Positions 20,121 through 29,402 of a stretch of DNA of 33,427 bases are shown piece by piece. The DNA is from Desulfothermus okinawensis JCM 13304 (GTDB lineage Bacteria > Desulfobacterota > Desulfovibrionia > Desulfovibrionales > Desulfothermaceae), in NCBI GenBank assembly GCA_001311565.1, contig BBBM01000028.1, positions 1 through 33,427 on the forward strand. Direction: 5' to 3'. Every line of letters begins with the position of its first letter. The stretch's first letter is position 1. Under the pieces are notes generated by a model. It was not told the origin of the DNA, ran no database searches, and was given only the letters and a program-made list of their open reading frames with translations. The position numbers and the translations under genes were made by a program.

Positions 20121-22318
20121 TTACTTATCCCCTCTTTGTATTAACTTTAAATAATATTTGCATTTTTTTAGGGCATAAAGAACTATCTTTTGCATCAACT
20201 TCTCTTTAAAGGTCTTTGGGTTATCCAATTTCATCCTCTCCAAATAACCTCTGGCCTCAGAAGGATATGTGACTTTTTTTGAGAAGGCTTTTGCCGAGTC
20301 TTAATTTACCAAATATATCTTCTTTAGCCAAGGCCTTTAATGCCTTACCCAAAACCAATTCTTCCTTTGTGAACTCAGTTCCAAATGGAAAATCCTTTAT
20401 AACTCCCTTTTGTTTATACTTTTTCATAACACCCATTATTTTTTTCTGGTGTATTGTATCTAAACCTGTCAGGGATTCTATAATTTTTGGGTATCTTCAT
20501 GTTTTTCTTGGCCTTTTTCAAAAGCTTTTCCTGAAACCTTGAATCTGTGACATTTAAAAGGGCCATCATCACTTCTTTATCTGTCCTACCCCTTAAATCA
20601 GCAATACCATATTCTGTAACCACTATATCCCTCAAGTGCCTTGGAACTGTTACCTCTCCAAACTCCCAGACTATGTTTGAACTTACCTTACCCTTAATAT
20701 TCCTTGTACTCCTTAGCATTATAACAAATCTTGCATCAGGTAGGGCGTGTGCCATGGCAACAAAATTATATTGACCTCCTGGACCGCTGAGGACCTTTGA
20801 GTTATTAAGGGTGTGGGAAATTATAGCCCCATTTAACATAACCATAAGTGCAGCATTGATAAAACGACCATCCTTTCTTTGAAGGGATCTCAATTTCTCA
20901 TCACCGTAGAGCTGATTTATTTCATTTACCCCTCTCATATTTATTTCTTTTAATTTTTCTTCTGGCATGGACCGCAAATACTCATAAAACTTGTTTGGGC
21001 CAAAAAAAGAAACTTGCATTTATAAGTATGCCATTTTTTTAAATGCTCGCCTAGACAATATTTAGTAACTTCCTTAAAATTTAAAGGATCTCCTAAATCA
21101 TTTGAAAATTCTTTGCCGTCTATTTTCAGGGAGTTGTTCTCAAAAACCACTTCTTGTTTTAAGATGCCAAATTTCTTTAAGTAATCCACATCTTCACTGG
21201 TCAATTGTTGATGAATTGCCAACTCATCCATTAAATATTTCAGGACATCTGGAGTGATCTTTGAATTTATCTTTCCCTCATTAACTAACTTTTGAATCGT
21301 AATATCGTCATATACCCGTCTTTTAATAATTCCAGCCTTATAGAGCTCTATCATTGTGTCAACAAACATCTCAGAAGATATATGTAAGCCCTGTTCAAAT
21401 ATACCTGTTCCACCATAGTCTCCTATTAGTTCACTAGCAGTATCCAGGATTCCGAGATCTTTTAAAATATTTTGATATTCATTATTATTTTGATGCCTGA
21501 GCACCAGACCGCTAATAACAGCGTCTCCAAGGGACCCTATACCCACCTGCAAAGTGCCTCCATCTTTAACCAGGGCGCTTGCTTGTAACCCTATTGTCCA
21601 GTCGGTAAGAGAAACAGACTCTTTTGGCACGTGGAACATCTCAAAGTCATATTTTCTATTGTCTATCACAACGTCGTAAAAGTCCTCATCCACAGTAGCC
21701 TTTCCGTACACAAAAGGTGCCTTTTGATTGGTCTGGGCAACCAGTATCCCTTTTTTTGCCTTTTTCCATCTCCTTTCTCATTATCTGGCCAGCTTCAAGA
21801 TGGGTATCAGGATCAGAACTCATACTGAAGTATGTTTTCCCATTTATCTTTTTTTTGCAGATTTGTTGAACTAACACATTTACACCCTGAATCACACCAT
21901 CCCTCACTGCATGGGTATAGTTGGAGCATAGAAAATTTTGTTGAGAATGGGCACAGTGGAGCCTTGCACCTGGTTTAAAGAAAAACTGGATGAGCTCAAA
22001 ATTTGAGGGAGGATTACAGAGTTCATCCACATATTCTAAAACTGGATAGTCAGGCCAAAGCCTCTTCACCATAGGCTCAATGAGTCTTTTTTTCCAATTC
22101 TGATTTCCAGGTAGGGGGATTGAGATTTAAAGCAGTGATGAGCTTTAAATGAAGAGACTTATCTTTTTTTTATCCTGCGATAAATGGCATTTAGAAGGTG
22201 GTTTGGCTTACCAATACCAAATGGGGCTGCTACAACTAAATTTTTCCCCACCTTTTTTTATTATCTCATCTACACACTCCTCCACATGATCTAAATATAA
22301 TGGTCTTGTTTTACCCAT
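20121..22318 (-). CDS. Acetyl-CoA hydrolase/CoA-transferase family protein (eight overlong A/T runs)
   Basis: Moves CoA between carboxylic acids or hydrolyses acyl-CoA. ATG 22318 begins MGKTRPLYLDHVEECVDEI, then KNLVVAAPFGIGKPNHLLNA. The CoA-transferase fold shows in DGGTLQVGIGSLGDAVISGL and SSEMFVDTMIELYKAG; the C-terminal domain has SGPGGQYNFVAMAHALP, TVPRHLRDIVVTEYGIADLR and GRTDKEVM. Runs 20274-20280, 20439-20445, 21002-21008, 21034-21040, 21751-21757, 22087-22093, 22164-22171 and 22253-22259 are each one long; T8 at 21849-21856 is in frame. Corrected length is about 729 residues, longer than the ~430-500 of core acetate CoA-transferases. If T7 at 20163-20169 is also long, the stop moves to 20147. 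Substrate could be acetate, butyrate or longer acids. Confidence 0.88.
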
Positions 22319-22353
22319 AGTAAATCTCCCATTCTAGATTTTAAATTTTACAC

Positions 22354-22382
22354 CTTATGGGAAAATTTATCTAGTATGTCAA
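22354..22382 (-). promoter_or_regulatory. Candidate promoter for the CoA-transferase gene
   Basis: On the minus strand TTGACA (22382-22377), a 17-bp spacer and CATAAG (22359-22354) stand about 35 bp upstream of the ATG. The -35 box is perfect and the -10 matches four of six bases. It lies in the 168-bp gap that separates this gene from the upstream operon. Confidence 0.45.
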
Positions 22383-22486
22383 GAAAAGTTAAAAAAAGAA
22401 ACATGGTTTTTAATTAGAAAGCACAATTTCTTTTATAGACCCAATTGACAAGACAAACAGATTTCATTGGGAAAAAAAGTTGCTAA

Positions 22487-23708
22487 TTAAAAGAGACTTG
22501 CTGTGATTTTCTCTAAGATTTGGGAAAGGTCTTTAAACAGGCCACCATCTCCGGGAAATGGACCTGTTAACTTAAGTATTTGTTTGTGAATTTTTGATGT
22601 GCCAAACCTATCTGGCGGGCGCTGGGGATTTTCCAGGTAAAATTCTCTCTGCAAAATTATATATTTTTCAAAACTTGAAACAAATTCATTAAACAGGATT
22701 AAAAAAATCTTTTTTGGAGCTTCTCCAAAACTCTTTTGCATTTTTAGATGCATGGGATTTAATTAGAAGCGAACACATGCAAAGTAGGCTGTTTACACAC
22801 AGACCAATAACCCCCCGCCTCCATCCAAGTAACCACTTTTTTCTCCAACACATGAGAAAATTTTCCTGTGCCTTACAAATAAGCTTTACAAGGGAATCTT
22901 TTACAAAGACCAAATCTTCATCTGGCCAATTAATCTCTGGATCCTTTATATCAAATTCCCCCACTTCATTATATTGTACCTGTTTTTGTAATAACTCAGA
23001 CAAAATGCAAACAAAAAGCCTATTTGCAAACTCAGATGATGGGGTTTCAAGATGGGGATAGCTCAAAACAAACCTTCCCTTAAAATAGTCCCCAACCAAA
23101 ATACATGGATCAGACCTGATTAAATCAAAATCCAGATTTATGCCATAAATATCCTGGACTAAAGAAATATCCATACATTTTAGGATATTATAGGGGATGT
23201 CTGCAATCCACAGATCATCTCCTGGCGCCTTATAGGAGGCAAGAACACGTACCTTACTCTCAAAATCCCAATTAAACTGAGAGGGCCACCATACAGGAAG
23301 TTGCCCTTTTGTTTGAACAGAGCCATTAATACCAAGAGATGAGTCCAAATTTAAGTTCACCCATATGTGACCGCTAAAGTTGGGGACCCGAGAAGTCATA
23401 TCCTTCCTACCCAGAGGACAGATCCCAAGATTGAATTTTCCATGAGAAAGGCTAAACCTGCGCCTCCACAAATGCCAATGTAGCTACCTCCACTTTTCAC
23501 AAAATCCCTTATTATATTAAGTCCCCTATCTCTCAATCTCTTTATCTTTTGAGAAGCAAAACCACCTGGGACTATAATTAGCTCTATATCCCTAAGCTTA
23601 TCAAAGCTGAGATTGTCAATTAGCTCAAAATCAATATCTAGTTCCTGAAAAAAAATGTATAAACAAACTTCCCCACATATGGGAGTCTGGATAATAAAAT
23701 CCAATCAT
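22487..23708 (-). CDS. BPL_N / class-I amidotransferase-like protein (three frame breaks)
   Basis: The N-terminal domain resembles the biotin-protein-ligase N-terminal (BPL_N) glutamine-amidotransferase-like fold: IELIIVPGGFASQKIKRL, NIIRDFVKSGGSYIGICGGA with the nucleophile-elbow cysteine. No biotin-ligase catalytic domain follows. Shortening the A8 at 23647-23654 gives the true start MIGFYYPDSHMWGSLFIHFF at 23708, adding the missing base at GG 23450-23451 gives GGAGLALSHGKFNLGICPL, and shortening the A7 at 22701-22707 joins KKDFL to ILFNEFVSSFEKYI. Corrected length is 406 residues. The C-terminal half is helical and unrecognised. It is the last gene of the minus-strand operon; the biochemical role is unknown. 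Confidence 0.78.
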
Positions 23709-23712
23709 TTAC

Positions 23713-24009
23713 TTAGTTTTCCTCTGATTTTAGGGCATGGATAGCAGCATCTATATCATACAATCTAAGTGGATTCATACCAGGTCCTTTATACATATCA
23801 GACGCCAATCTGGCAGCCTCATAGGTAATCCATCCATGCTCTTCATAGAGTTTTGGATCGTCATCATTGTGTAATCTAAATTCAATAACTCCATTAACCT
23901 CTCTCACATACATCTTAACCCTTTTATTTAAAGGGACAGGATAATAGTAAACCCCTCTTTTATCCTTCACTTTCAACCTCCTCGGCTTTTTTTTGTCTTT
24001 CTTGGCCAT
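23713..24009 (-). CDS. Small conserved-looking basic protein, 98 residues
   Basis: Unrecognised by me. It starts MAKKDKKKPRRLKVKDKRG, very basic, then YYYPVPLNKRVKMYVREVNG, and a more acidic C-terminal part with DDDPKLYEEHGWITYEAA and LRLYDIDAAIHALKSEEN. The even mix of charged and aromatic residues looks like a folded soluble protein. In the raw sequence it appears fused to the AI-2E permease, but correcting the A8 at 24051-24058 ends the permease separately at 23973, overlapping this gene by 37 bases. The T8 at 23987-23994 is in frame here. It stops 4 bp before the next gene start, so it is operonic. Confidence 0.75.
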   Translation of the reverse strand: MAKKDKKKPRRLKVKDKRGVYYYPVPLNKRVKMYVREVNGVIEFRLHNDDDPKLYEEHGWITYEAARLASDMYKGPGMNPLRLYDIDAAIHALKSEEN

Positions 24010-25037
24010 GTTTTTATGATTGTGTGAATCAAAGTAAGCAGTGGTATGGCAAAAAAAACACCCCCAAAGCCCCCAAAGCCCTCCAAAAACAAGGACACCA
24101 ATCATTATTGCAACTGGATGCAAATTTACAAAACCAGACATAAGGAGTGGTACCAACAGATTTCCATCTAAAAATTGAATAATAGAATAACCCGCTACTG
24201 ACACAACCAACTCCCTGGCAAACCCCCACTGAAAATATGCAACCAAAGCTACAGGAATGGTCATAACAATTGCCCCAACAAAGGGGATCAACACAGAAAG
24301 ACCTATAAACAAACTAAGCAACAAAGCAAATTCTAAGTGGATGAAGATAAAGAATAGATAAGTTGCAATCCATACAATAACTATCTCCCACATCTTTCCC
24401 TGGAGGAATCTGGCTATTTTTGCATTTACCTCAGACCATATCTGTGACGTAAATTCTATGTTCTCTGGTAAAAGATCTTTTAAAAAAAGATAAAATAATA
24501 TCTTTATCCTTCAGCAAAAAGAAAGTAATGAGAGGAACTAATACCATATAAATGAGAAAATTAACAATCCCCATTATTGATGAAATTGAGTAGGACAGGA
24601 CGTTTTTCCCCATACTTCTTATCTGTTCTACAATAAAACCAGTAAGGGCATCTAATTGTATCTTGGATATTACATTGGGATATTTTTGCAAAAGCTCTTT
24701 TATATGGGTTTTCCCTGCAATTACCATTGATGGTAGGGCCTGTAAAAACTGTGAAAACTGCTTTACTGCAATGGGTATTATCCATAAGATTAAAAATATT
24801 AATGAGGTCATAAAGAAGATAAATACCAAAATTACTGCAACTGTCCTTGGGACTTTGAGTTTCTCTATTGGTCTTATCAACCCCTCTAATATATAAGCTA
24901 AAATTATGCTGGTAAAAACAGGGATCAAATATTGACCTAGAAAGTGTATGGACATGACAACTGTTAAACTTATTAGCAAAAAAATAGAGACTTGAGGGTC
25001 ATTTAGATATTCCCTTATTTTTTTCCCTAAACCACAT
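23973..25037 (-). CDS. AI-2E family permease/transporter (three frame breaks)
   Basis: Polytopic inner-membrane protein of the AI-2E transporter family, which includes autoinducer-2 exporters and Na+/H+ antiporter-like members; the substrate here is unknown. Shortening the A7 at 25018-25024 moves the start to ATG 25037 (MWFREKIREYLNDPQ) with GAGGGG in front. Later parts are FLGQYLIPVFTSIILAYILE, LVPLITFFLLKDKD, KIARFLQGKMWEIVIVW, GLSVLIPFVGAIVMTIPVAL and, after correcting A8 24051-24058, LWGLWGCFFAIPLLTLI. The A7 at 24482-24488 also needs one less. Corrected length is 353 residues, as usual. It follows the ubiD-like gene by 19 bp. Confidence 0.9.
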
Positions 25038-25056
25038 ATTCCCCTCACTGGTTAAA

Positions 25057-26898
25057 TTAAATCAGTCCATATAATGGACCACCACGCTTTCCCAGGTCTT
25101 TAATCCTCTCTATAATTTGGGGATCTTCTTCTAAAGGAGGTGCGTGATACTTTTTTTAGTCTTGCATCAATAATAATTGGCCCCATACATCCCCAGTATT
25201 TACATTTAGTAAATGAATCTACCCCATAGATATCTGTTGCAGGGTCCGACCTTGTAAAGGTAACCCAAAGGAAATTATCCCAATTTTTTTACAGTAAAAT
25301 CCACATCATCAACAATTACTATAAAGCAAATTCCCATTAGGTCCTGACCTTTGAGTACACTACTCAACTCAACTATTGATGGATCATGGGTGTCCCTGCT
25401 TAAATTGTGAGGTGGGCCCTTTAAAATCAAAATCCCTGGATAAAAAATCTTGGGTCATAAAAGCCATTTGGGAGGGATAGACTAGTATTTATATTTGAGG
25501 CCAATTCTCTTTTCTTTTTCCCAGCAACTGAAATTATCACCTTTGATCCCTGATTTAGACTAATGCCTGAATAATCCAGGGTATCCATGGTTGTTCTAGT
25601 GATAAAATGAAGGTCCCTTGTTGTATCTATCCTCTCCATTATGTGTTTAAAAAAAATTAGGGACATCTCTAGTAGTAAGATTGGGACTATCTTCTTTTGC
25701 AGCTATAAACACATACTTTGACAAAGACGTCTGGGTACTGCCTAAAACAGACATACCAGCAGTTATTACTTCTTGGGGTATCCTCTCCTCCTCAAAGGCA
25801 CGTAGCTTTCTCTTCCAATTACAAGCAAAAGGGGATGTACCCCTGCAGCATCAACCGCGTGAACCTCTTCTACCCCACTAAACACCCTGGATACAAATGG
25901 GGCTACAATCTCGTGGATCACTTCTCCAATAATGGAGTCTTCCTGGGGAGCCTCCCAACAGTAGTAAAGGGCCAGATTGCATCTTTCTTACAATATACCC
26001 CCTCCACCTTGAGAACAGGAAACTCATGTATTAAGCTATAATATCCAAGATGATCTCCAAATGGACCTTCTGGTTTTGTCTCTTTTCCCTCAATATGGCC
26101 AGTTATACAAAAATCTGCATAAACTGGTATTGGCAAAGCCCCTTACTTTTTAAAAATTTTATTCTGTGCCCTGCCATAAGGGAGGCAAAATACACCTCAG
26201 GCATACCATCTGGTAGGGGCATAATTGCACTAAAAGTCATTGCTGGAGGACCTCCAACAAAGATGTTTACTTTGAACTTCTCACCCCTTTTTATGGCCTT
26301 TTGATGATGAGATGCTATGCCCCTATGTATTTGATAGTGGAGTCCCACTTCCTTATCTTTAATATAATTATTGCCATTTAACTGTATCCTGTACATTCCC
26401 AGGTTTGACTTTTTAAAACCCCCATTTCAGGGTCCTCACTATACACCTGGGGCAAGGTAATGTATCCACCCCCATCCATTGGCCAGGACCTTAGGGAGGG
26501 AAGGTCGCTTATTTTGCAGGTTCCAAAAAAATTGACCTAGATCCTTTTGTATAACTTTAGGTTTTATACAGATACCCATTTTTAATAGGTAATACCATGA
26601 CACTGGATCTTTAATAAGGGACTTTGGATCCTTAACAACCTTTAAAACCTTATCCCATCTTTTAAAAAAAATCTCTAAAAATAAACCTGATTCTCTCTTT
26701 AGTTCCAAAAAGATTTCCCAGCATTGGAAATCTTGTGCCCTTTACCTTGGTGAATAGAACGGCAGGACCGCCCCTTTTAAAGACCCGTCTCTGGATTGCG
26801 GCAATTTCTAAGTCTGGATCAACTTCTGCGTCTACAATTACCAGATCTTTAATATGTAAGAGGTCTTTTATACAAGAAGCTAGATTGGTATATCCCAT
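25057..26898 (-). CDS. UbiD-family prenylated-FMN decarboxylase (ten single-base breaks)
   Basis: Non-oxidative (de)carboxylase of the UbiD family, probably acting on an aromatic quinone precursor. It begins MGYTNLASCIKDLLHIKDLV and shows GTCKISDLPSLRSWPMDGGG, VNIFVGGPPAMTFSAIMPLP, the active-site block KPEGPFGDHLGYYS, TTVGR followed by PQED, and RTTMDTLDYSG. Overlong runs: 26664-26671, 26525-26531, 25649-25656, 25284-25290, 25151-25157. Missing bases: C5 at 26419-26423, C4 at 26139-26142, near 25945-25953, GG 25797-25798, GG 25438-25439. Five extra and five missing balance, leaving 613 residues, matching the long UbiD/MqnL-like subgroup. The prFMN supplier UbiX is not in the window. It lies 2 bp after fxsA. 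Confidence 0.92.
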
Positions 26899-26900
26899 GA

Positions 26901-27287
26901 CTACAAATCAATATAAAAATCTGTCTTGTGGATCCTGTTTTTCATCCACTTTTTCAGATATTCTTTAAAGATGTCTCTAGATGCAGGAAACAACATACAA
27001 AGGCCTAAAATATCTGTAATCAACCCTGGTGTCAAAAGTAATACCCCGGCTATAAAAATCAAAAATGCATCAACCAATTCCTCTGTTGGCATAACACCCT
27101 GATACATATTTTCTCTGATCTTATAAAGCGTCTTTAGACCTTCCCTTTTAGCAAGATATGCCCCGAACACAGCAGTTAAGATAACCAGCATAATTGTGTT
27201 AAAAGGACCAATTATTGAACCTATTTTTATGAGAAAATAGAGCTCAATAATTGGAACCAGAAAAAAAATTAAAGCCAATTGAAACAT
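26901..27287 (-). CDS. fxsA: FxsA family membrane protein
   Basis: A 128-residue inner-membrane protein; in E. coli FxsA affects phage T7 exclusion by F plasmid, but its cellular role is otherwise unclear. The sequence FFLVPIIELYFLIKIGSIIG, then TAVFGAYLAKREGLKTLYKI and FLIFIAGVLLLTPGLITDIL is diagnostic, with the helix-loop around a conserved TPGxITD. I chose the ATG at 27287 with AGGGGAG upstream; an in-frame ATG ten codons further upstream lacks a site and overlaps the previous gene. The A8 at 27261-27268 is in frame. It is intact. Confidence 0.9.
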   Translation of the reverse strand: MFQLALIFFLVPIIELYFLIKIGSIIGPFNTIMLVILTAVFGAYLAKREGLKTLYKIRENMYQGVMPTEELVDAFLIFIAGVLLLTPGLITDILGLCMLFPASRDIFKEYLKKWMKNRIHKTDFYIDL

Positions 27288-27303
27288 AAAAACTCCCCTG
27301 GGT

Positions 27304-27566
27304 TTAAAGTGCAACAATGCCTTCTATCTTTGATGCCCTCTTATAAATCTCAATGACTTCATCAGACGAAGCCACATAACACCTAACAGATATACTAATA
27401 AATTTTCCATTCTTTGAGTTTCTAACAAAAACGTCCTCTCCTTTAAATAACTCTATCACCTGGTTTTTTTTCTGTCTATGGGCACTATAAATTTAAACAC
27501 ATAATTATCTGGAAAAATGTGTATTTCTTCCAGTTTTTCTTTAAATCCTTCCCATGTAAAGACCAT
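27304..27566 (-). CDS. DUF493 family protein (one frame break)
   Basis: Small protein resembling the YbeD/DUF493 ferredoxin-like-fold family. It reads MVFTWEGFKEKLEEIHIFPD, NYVFKFIVPIDRK, then, beyond the A8 at 27464-27471, QVIELFKGEDVFVRNSKNGK, FISISVRCYVASSDEVIEIY and KIEGIVAL; the YxFKFIVP, SxNGKFxSxxV and EVIxIYxRAxKIEG pattern is characteristic. The A8 needs either two bases fewer or one more, so the exact junction is uncertain. Length is 86-87 residues. It heads a likely six-gene minus-strand operon ending at 22487, and a weak TTGACA (27625-27620) lies upstream. Confidence 0.82.
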
Positions 27567-27725
27567 AATCCCACCTATTGTTTTTGCTCACAGTTTTAAA
27601 ATTGAACCTTAACCAACTTTGTCAAAACTTTTGAACATGTTAAATAATTTTACTTTAGTTGTGTTAAATTGTATGTTATTTACACCAATCATTCAATCAT
27701 AAACTTTATAAGTCAATAAAAAGAG

Positions 27726-29244
27726 ATGTCCAGTCTGGTTAAAAATAGTTCAATTATTGCAGGTGCCACTCTTCTTAGCAGGACACTGGGTTTTTTTACG
27801 AGATGTAGTTATTGCCTATGCCCTTGGAACCAGCGCAATGGCCGATGTCTTTTTTTGTGGCCTTCAGGGTACCAAACCTTTTGAGGAGACTGTTTGCTGA
27901 AGGCTCCCTTACAATGGCCTTTGTACCAATTTTTAAAAATTTACAACTGAAACAAGGAAAGGAGTCAGCCTTTTGCTTTGCAAGGTCCACATTTTATTGG
28001 TTAATTACAATTTTAACCATAATAACAATTATTGCAATTATTTTTGCACCCTATATTACCTCAATTGTTGCCCCTGGCTTTAAAACCAGACCGGACATAT
28101 TTAATTTCACAACAAAACTAATCAGGATATGTTTCCCCTACATAATCTTTATATCTGGTGTTGCCCTATGTATGGGGATTTTAAATTCACTTGGCCACTT
28201 TGCTATGCCCGCCCTTGCCCCTTGTATGTTAAATATAGTGTTAATTGGCTGCGCATTTTTCGCCTATTTCAAAAAAAATAAATGTCTCTCTTGCACTCTC
28301 ATATGGTGTCTTAATTGCCGGAATTTTACAATTTCTCATGCAGCAACCAGCCTTAAAGAGTTATGATTTTTCATGGATAGGGAAGGTAAATTTAAGACAT
28401 AAGGGATTGAAACTCCTTTTAAAACTAATGCTCCCATCAGTATTTGGGGCAGCAGTATATCAACTAAATATTGTACTTAACACCATTTTGGCATCATTCC
28501 TATCAACTGGTGCTGTGTCATATCTCTATTATGCAGATAGGTTGGTACAATTTCCATTGGGAATCTTTGGAGTGGCAGTTAGCGTAGCTGCCCTACCAGA
28601 TCTATCCCAATTAGCTGCACAAAAAGACATTTTAAAATTCAAACAGACCTTAAATCAAAGTCTTTATTTGATCCTATTTGTGTGTCTTCCTGCAACAGCT
28701 GGTTTAATTGGCCTATCTAAGCCATTATCCAGATTTTGTTTCACAGAGGGGCATTTGACATACACAGTGTAAATGCAACTTCCATGTGCCTTGTTGCATA
28801 TGGAATTGGTTTACCTGCTTTTAGCATGGTTAGAACCCTTGTATCTTCTCTATATGCTTTAAAAGACACCAAATCTCCGGCAATCATTGCATCTATTTGT
28901 CTGGTGGTAAATCTCATTTTGGGGCTTCTGCTTATGAAAGACCTCAAGTATTTTGGCCTGGCCCTGGCAGTATCCATCTCATCATGATAAATGTAATACT
29001 CTTATCCTATTGTCTCTATAAAAAAATTGGTTCCTGGATAGATTTACAAAAAAAAATTCTCACATTTATTTTTCTAAGTATCCTTATTCTCATTGTCTGC
29101 ATATACCTGTCTAATTTTAACACCATCTCTGTATTATTTATACCAGTTATTGGCAGCGTATATCTGCTTATGAGCGCGTACATGGGCATAGAAGAAGCAT
29201 CTATTATCTTAAGATTTATTAAGAAAAAAATAAATCCTAGGTAA
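27726..29244 (+). CDS. murJ: Lipid II flippase MurJ (five frame breaks)
   Basis: Flips the peptidoglycan precursor lipid II across the inner membrane. It begins MSSLVKNSSIIAGATLLSRT and, after correction, LGFLRDVVIAYALGTSAMAD and VFFVAFRVPNLLRRLFAEGS, the canonical MurJ N-terminus with its conserved arginines. Further on are YYADRLVQFPLGIFGVAVSV and HRGAFDIHSVNATS. Runs 27791-27797, 27850-27856 and 28271-28278 are one long; a base is missing at CC 28729-28730 and near 28983. A/T runs near 29020-29026 and at 29048-29056 are in frame. Corrected length is 505 residues, as in the family. It starts a plus-strand block divergent from the DUF493 operon. Confidence 0.93.
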
Positions 29245-29261
29245 AAGCCTGTACCTTCTTT

Positions 29262-29281
29262 CTTCTAGTGGCTTCTAGTGG
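29262..29281. repeat. Tandem 10-bp direct repeat
   Basis: CTTCTAGTGG occurs twice head to tail right after the murJ stop, flanked by GTACC (29251-29255) and GGTAC (29280-29284), which could pair. It may be a small duplication; no function is evident. Confidence 0.6.
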
Positions 29282-29282
29282 T

Positions 29283-29305
29283 ACGAAAAATTCTTCGTTT
29301 TTTTT
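29283..29305 (+). terminator. Probable intrinsic terminator after murJ
   Basis: A short stem ACGAA/TTCGT (29283-29287 with 29294-29298) with a six-base loop is followed at once by T8 (29298-29305). The T tract is strong but the stem is only five pairs, so efficiency is uncertain. Confidence 0.5.
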
Positions 29306-29326
29306 CGCCCATTTTATCCAGGTATC

Positions 29327-29350
29327 TTGACATCAATAAATAACTTCATT
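29327..29350 (+). promoter_or_regulatory. Candidate promoter upstream of the lipase gene
   Basis: A perfect TTGACA lies at 29327-29332, with TTACAT or TACATA 17-18 bp downstream. The -10 match is poor (three of six), so only the -35 is convincing. The gene's ribosome-binding site is AAGGAGG shortly before the ATG at 29403. Confidence 0.35.
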
Positions 29351-29402
29351 TACATAAATTAACGTTTATAACCAAAACCAACTTAACGTCAAGGAGGTAC
29401 AC

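Noticed and set aside
22714..23061. Plus-strand 115-residue frame inside the BPL_N-like gene
   Set aside because: It overlaps a longer minus-strand gene with clear domain motifs; no ribosome-binding site.
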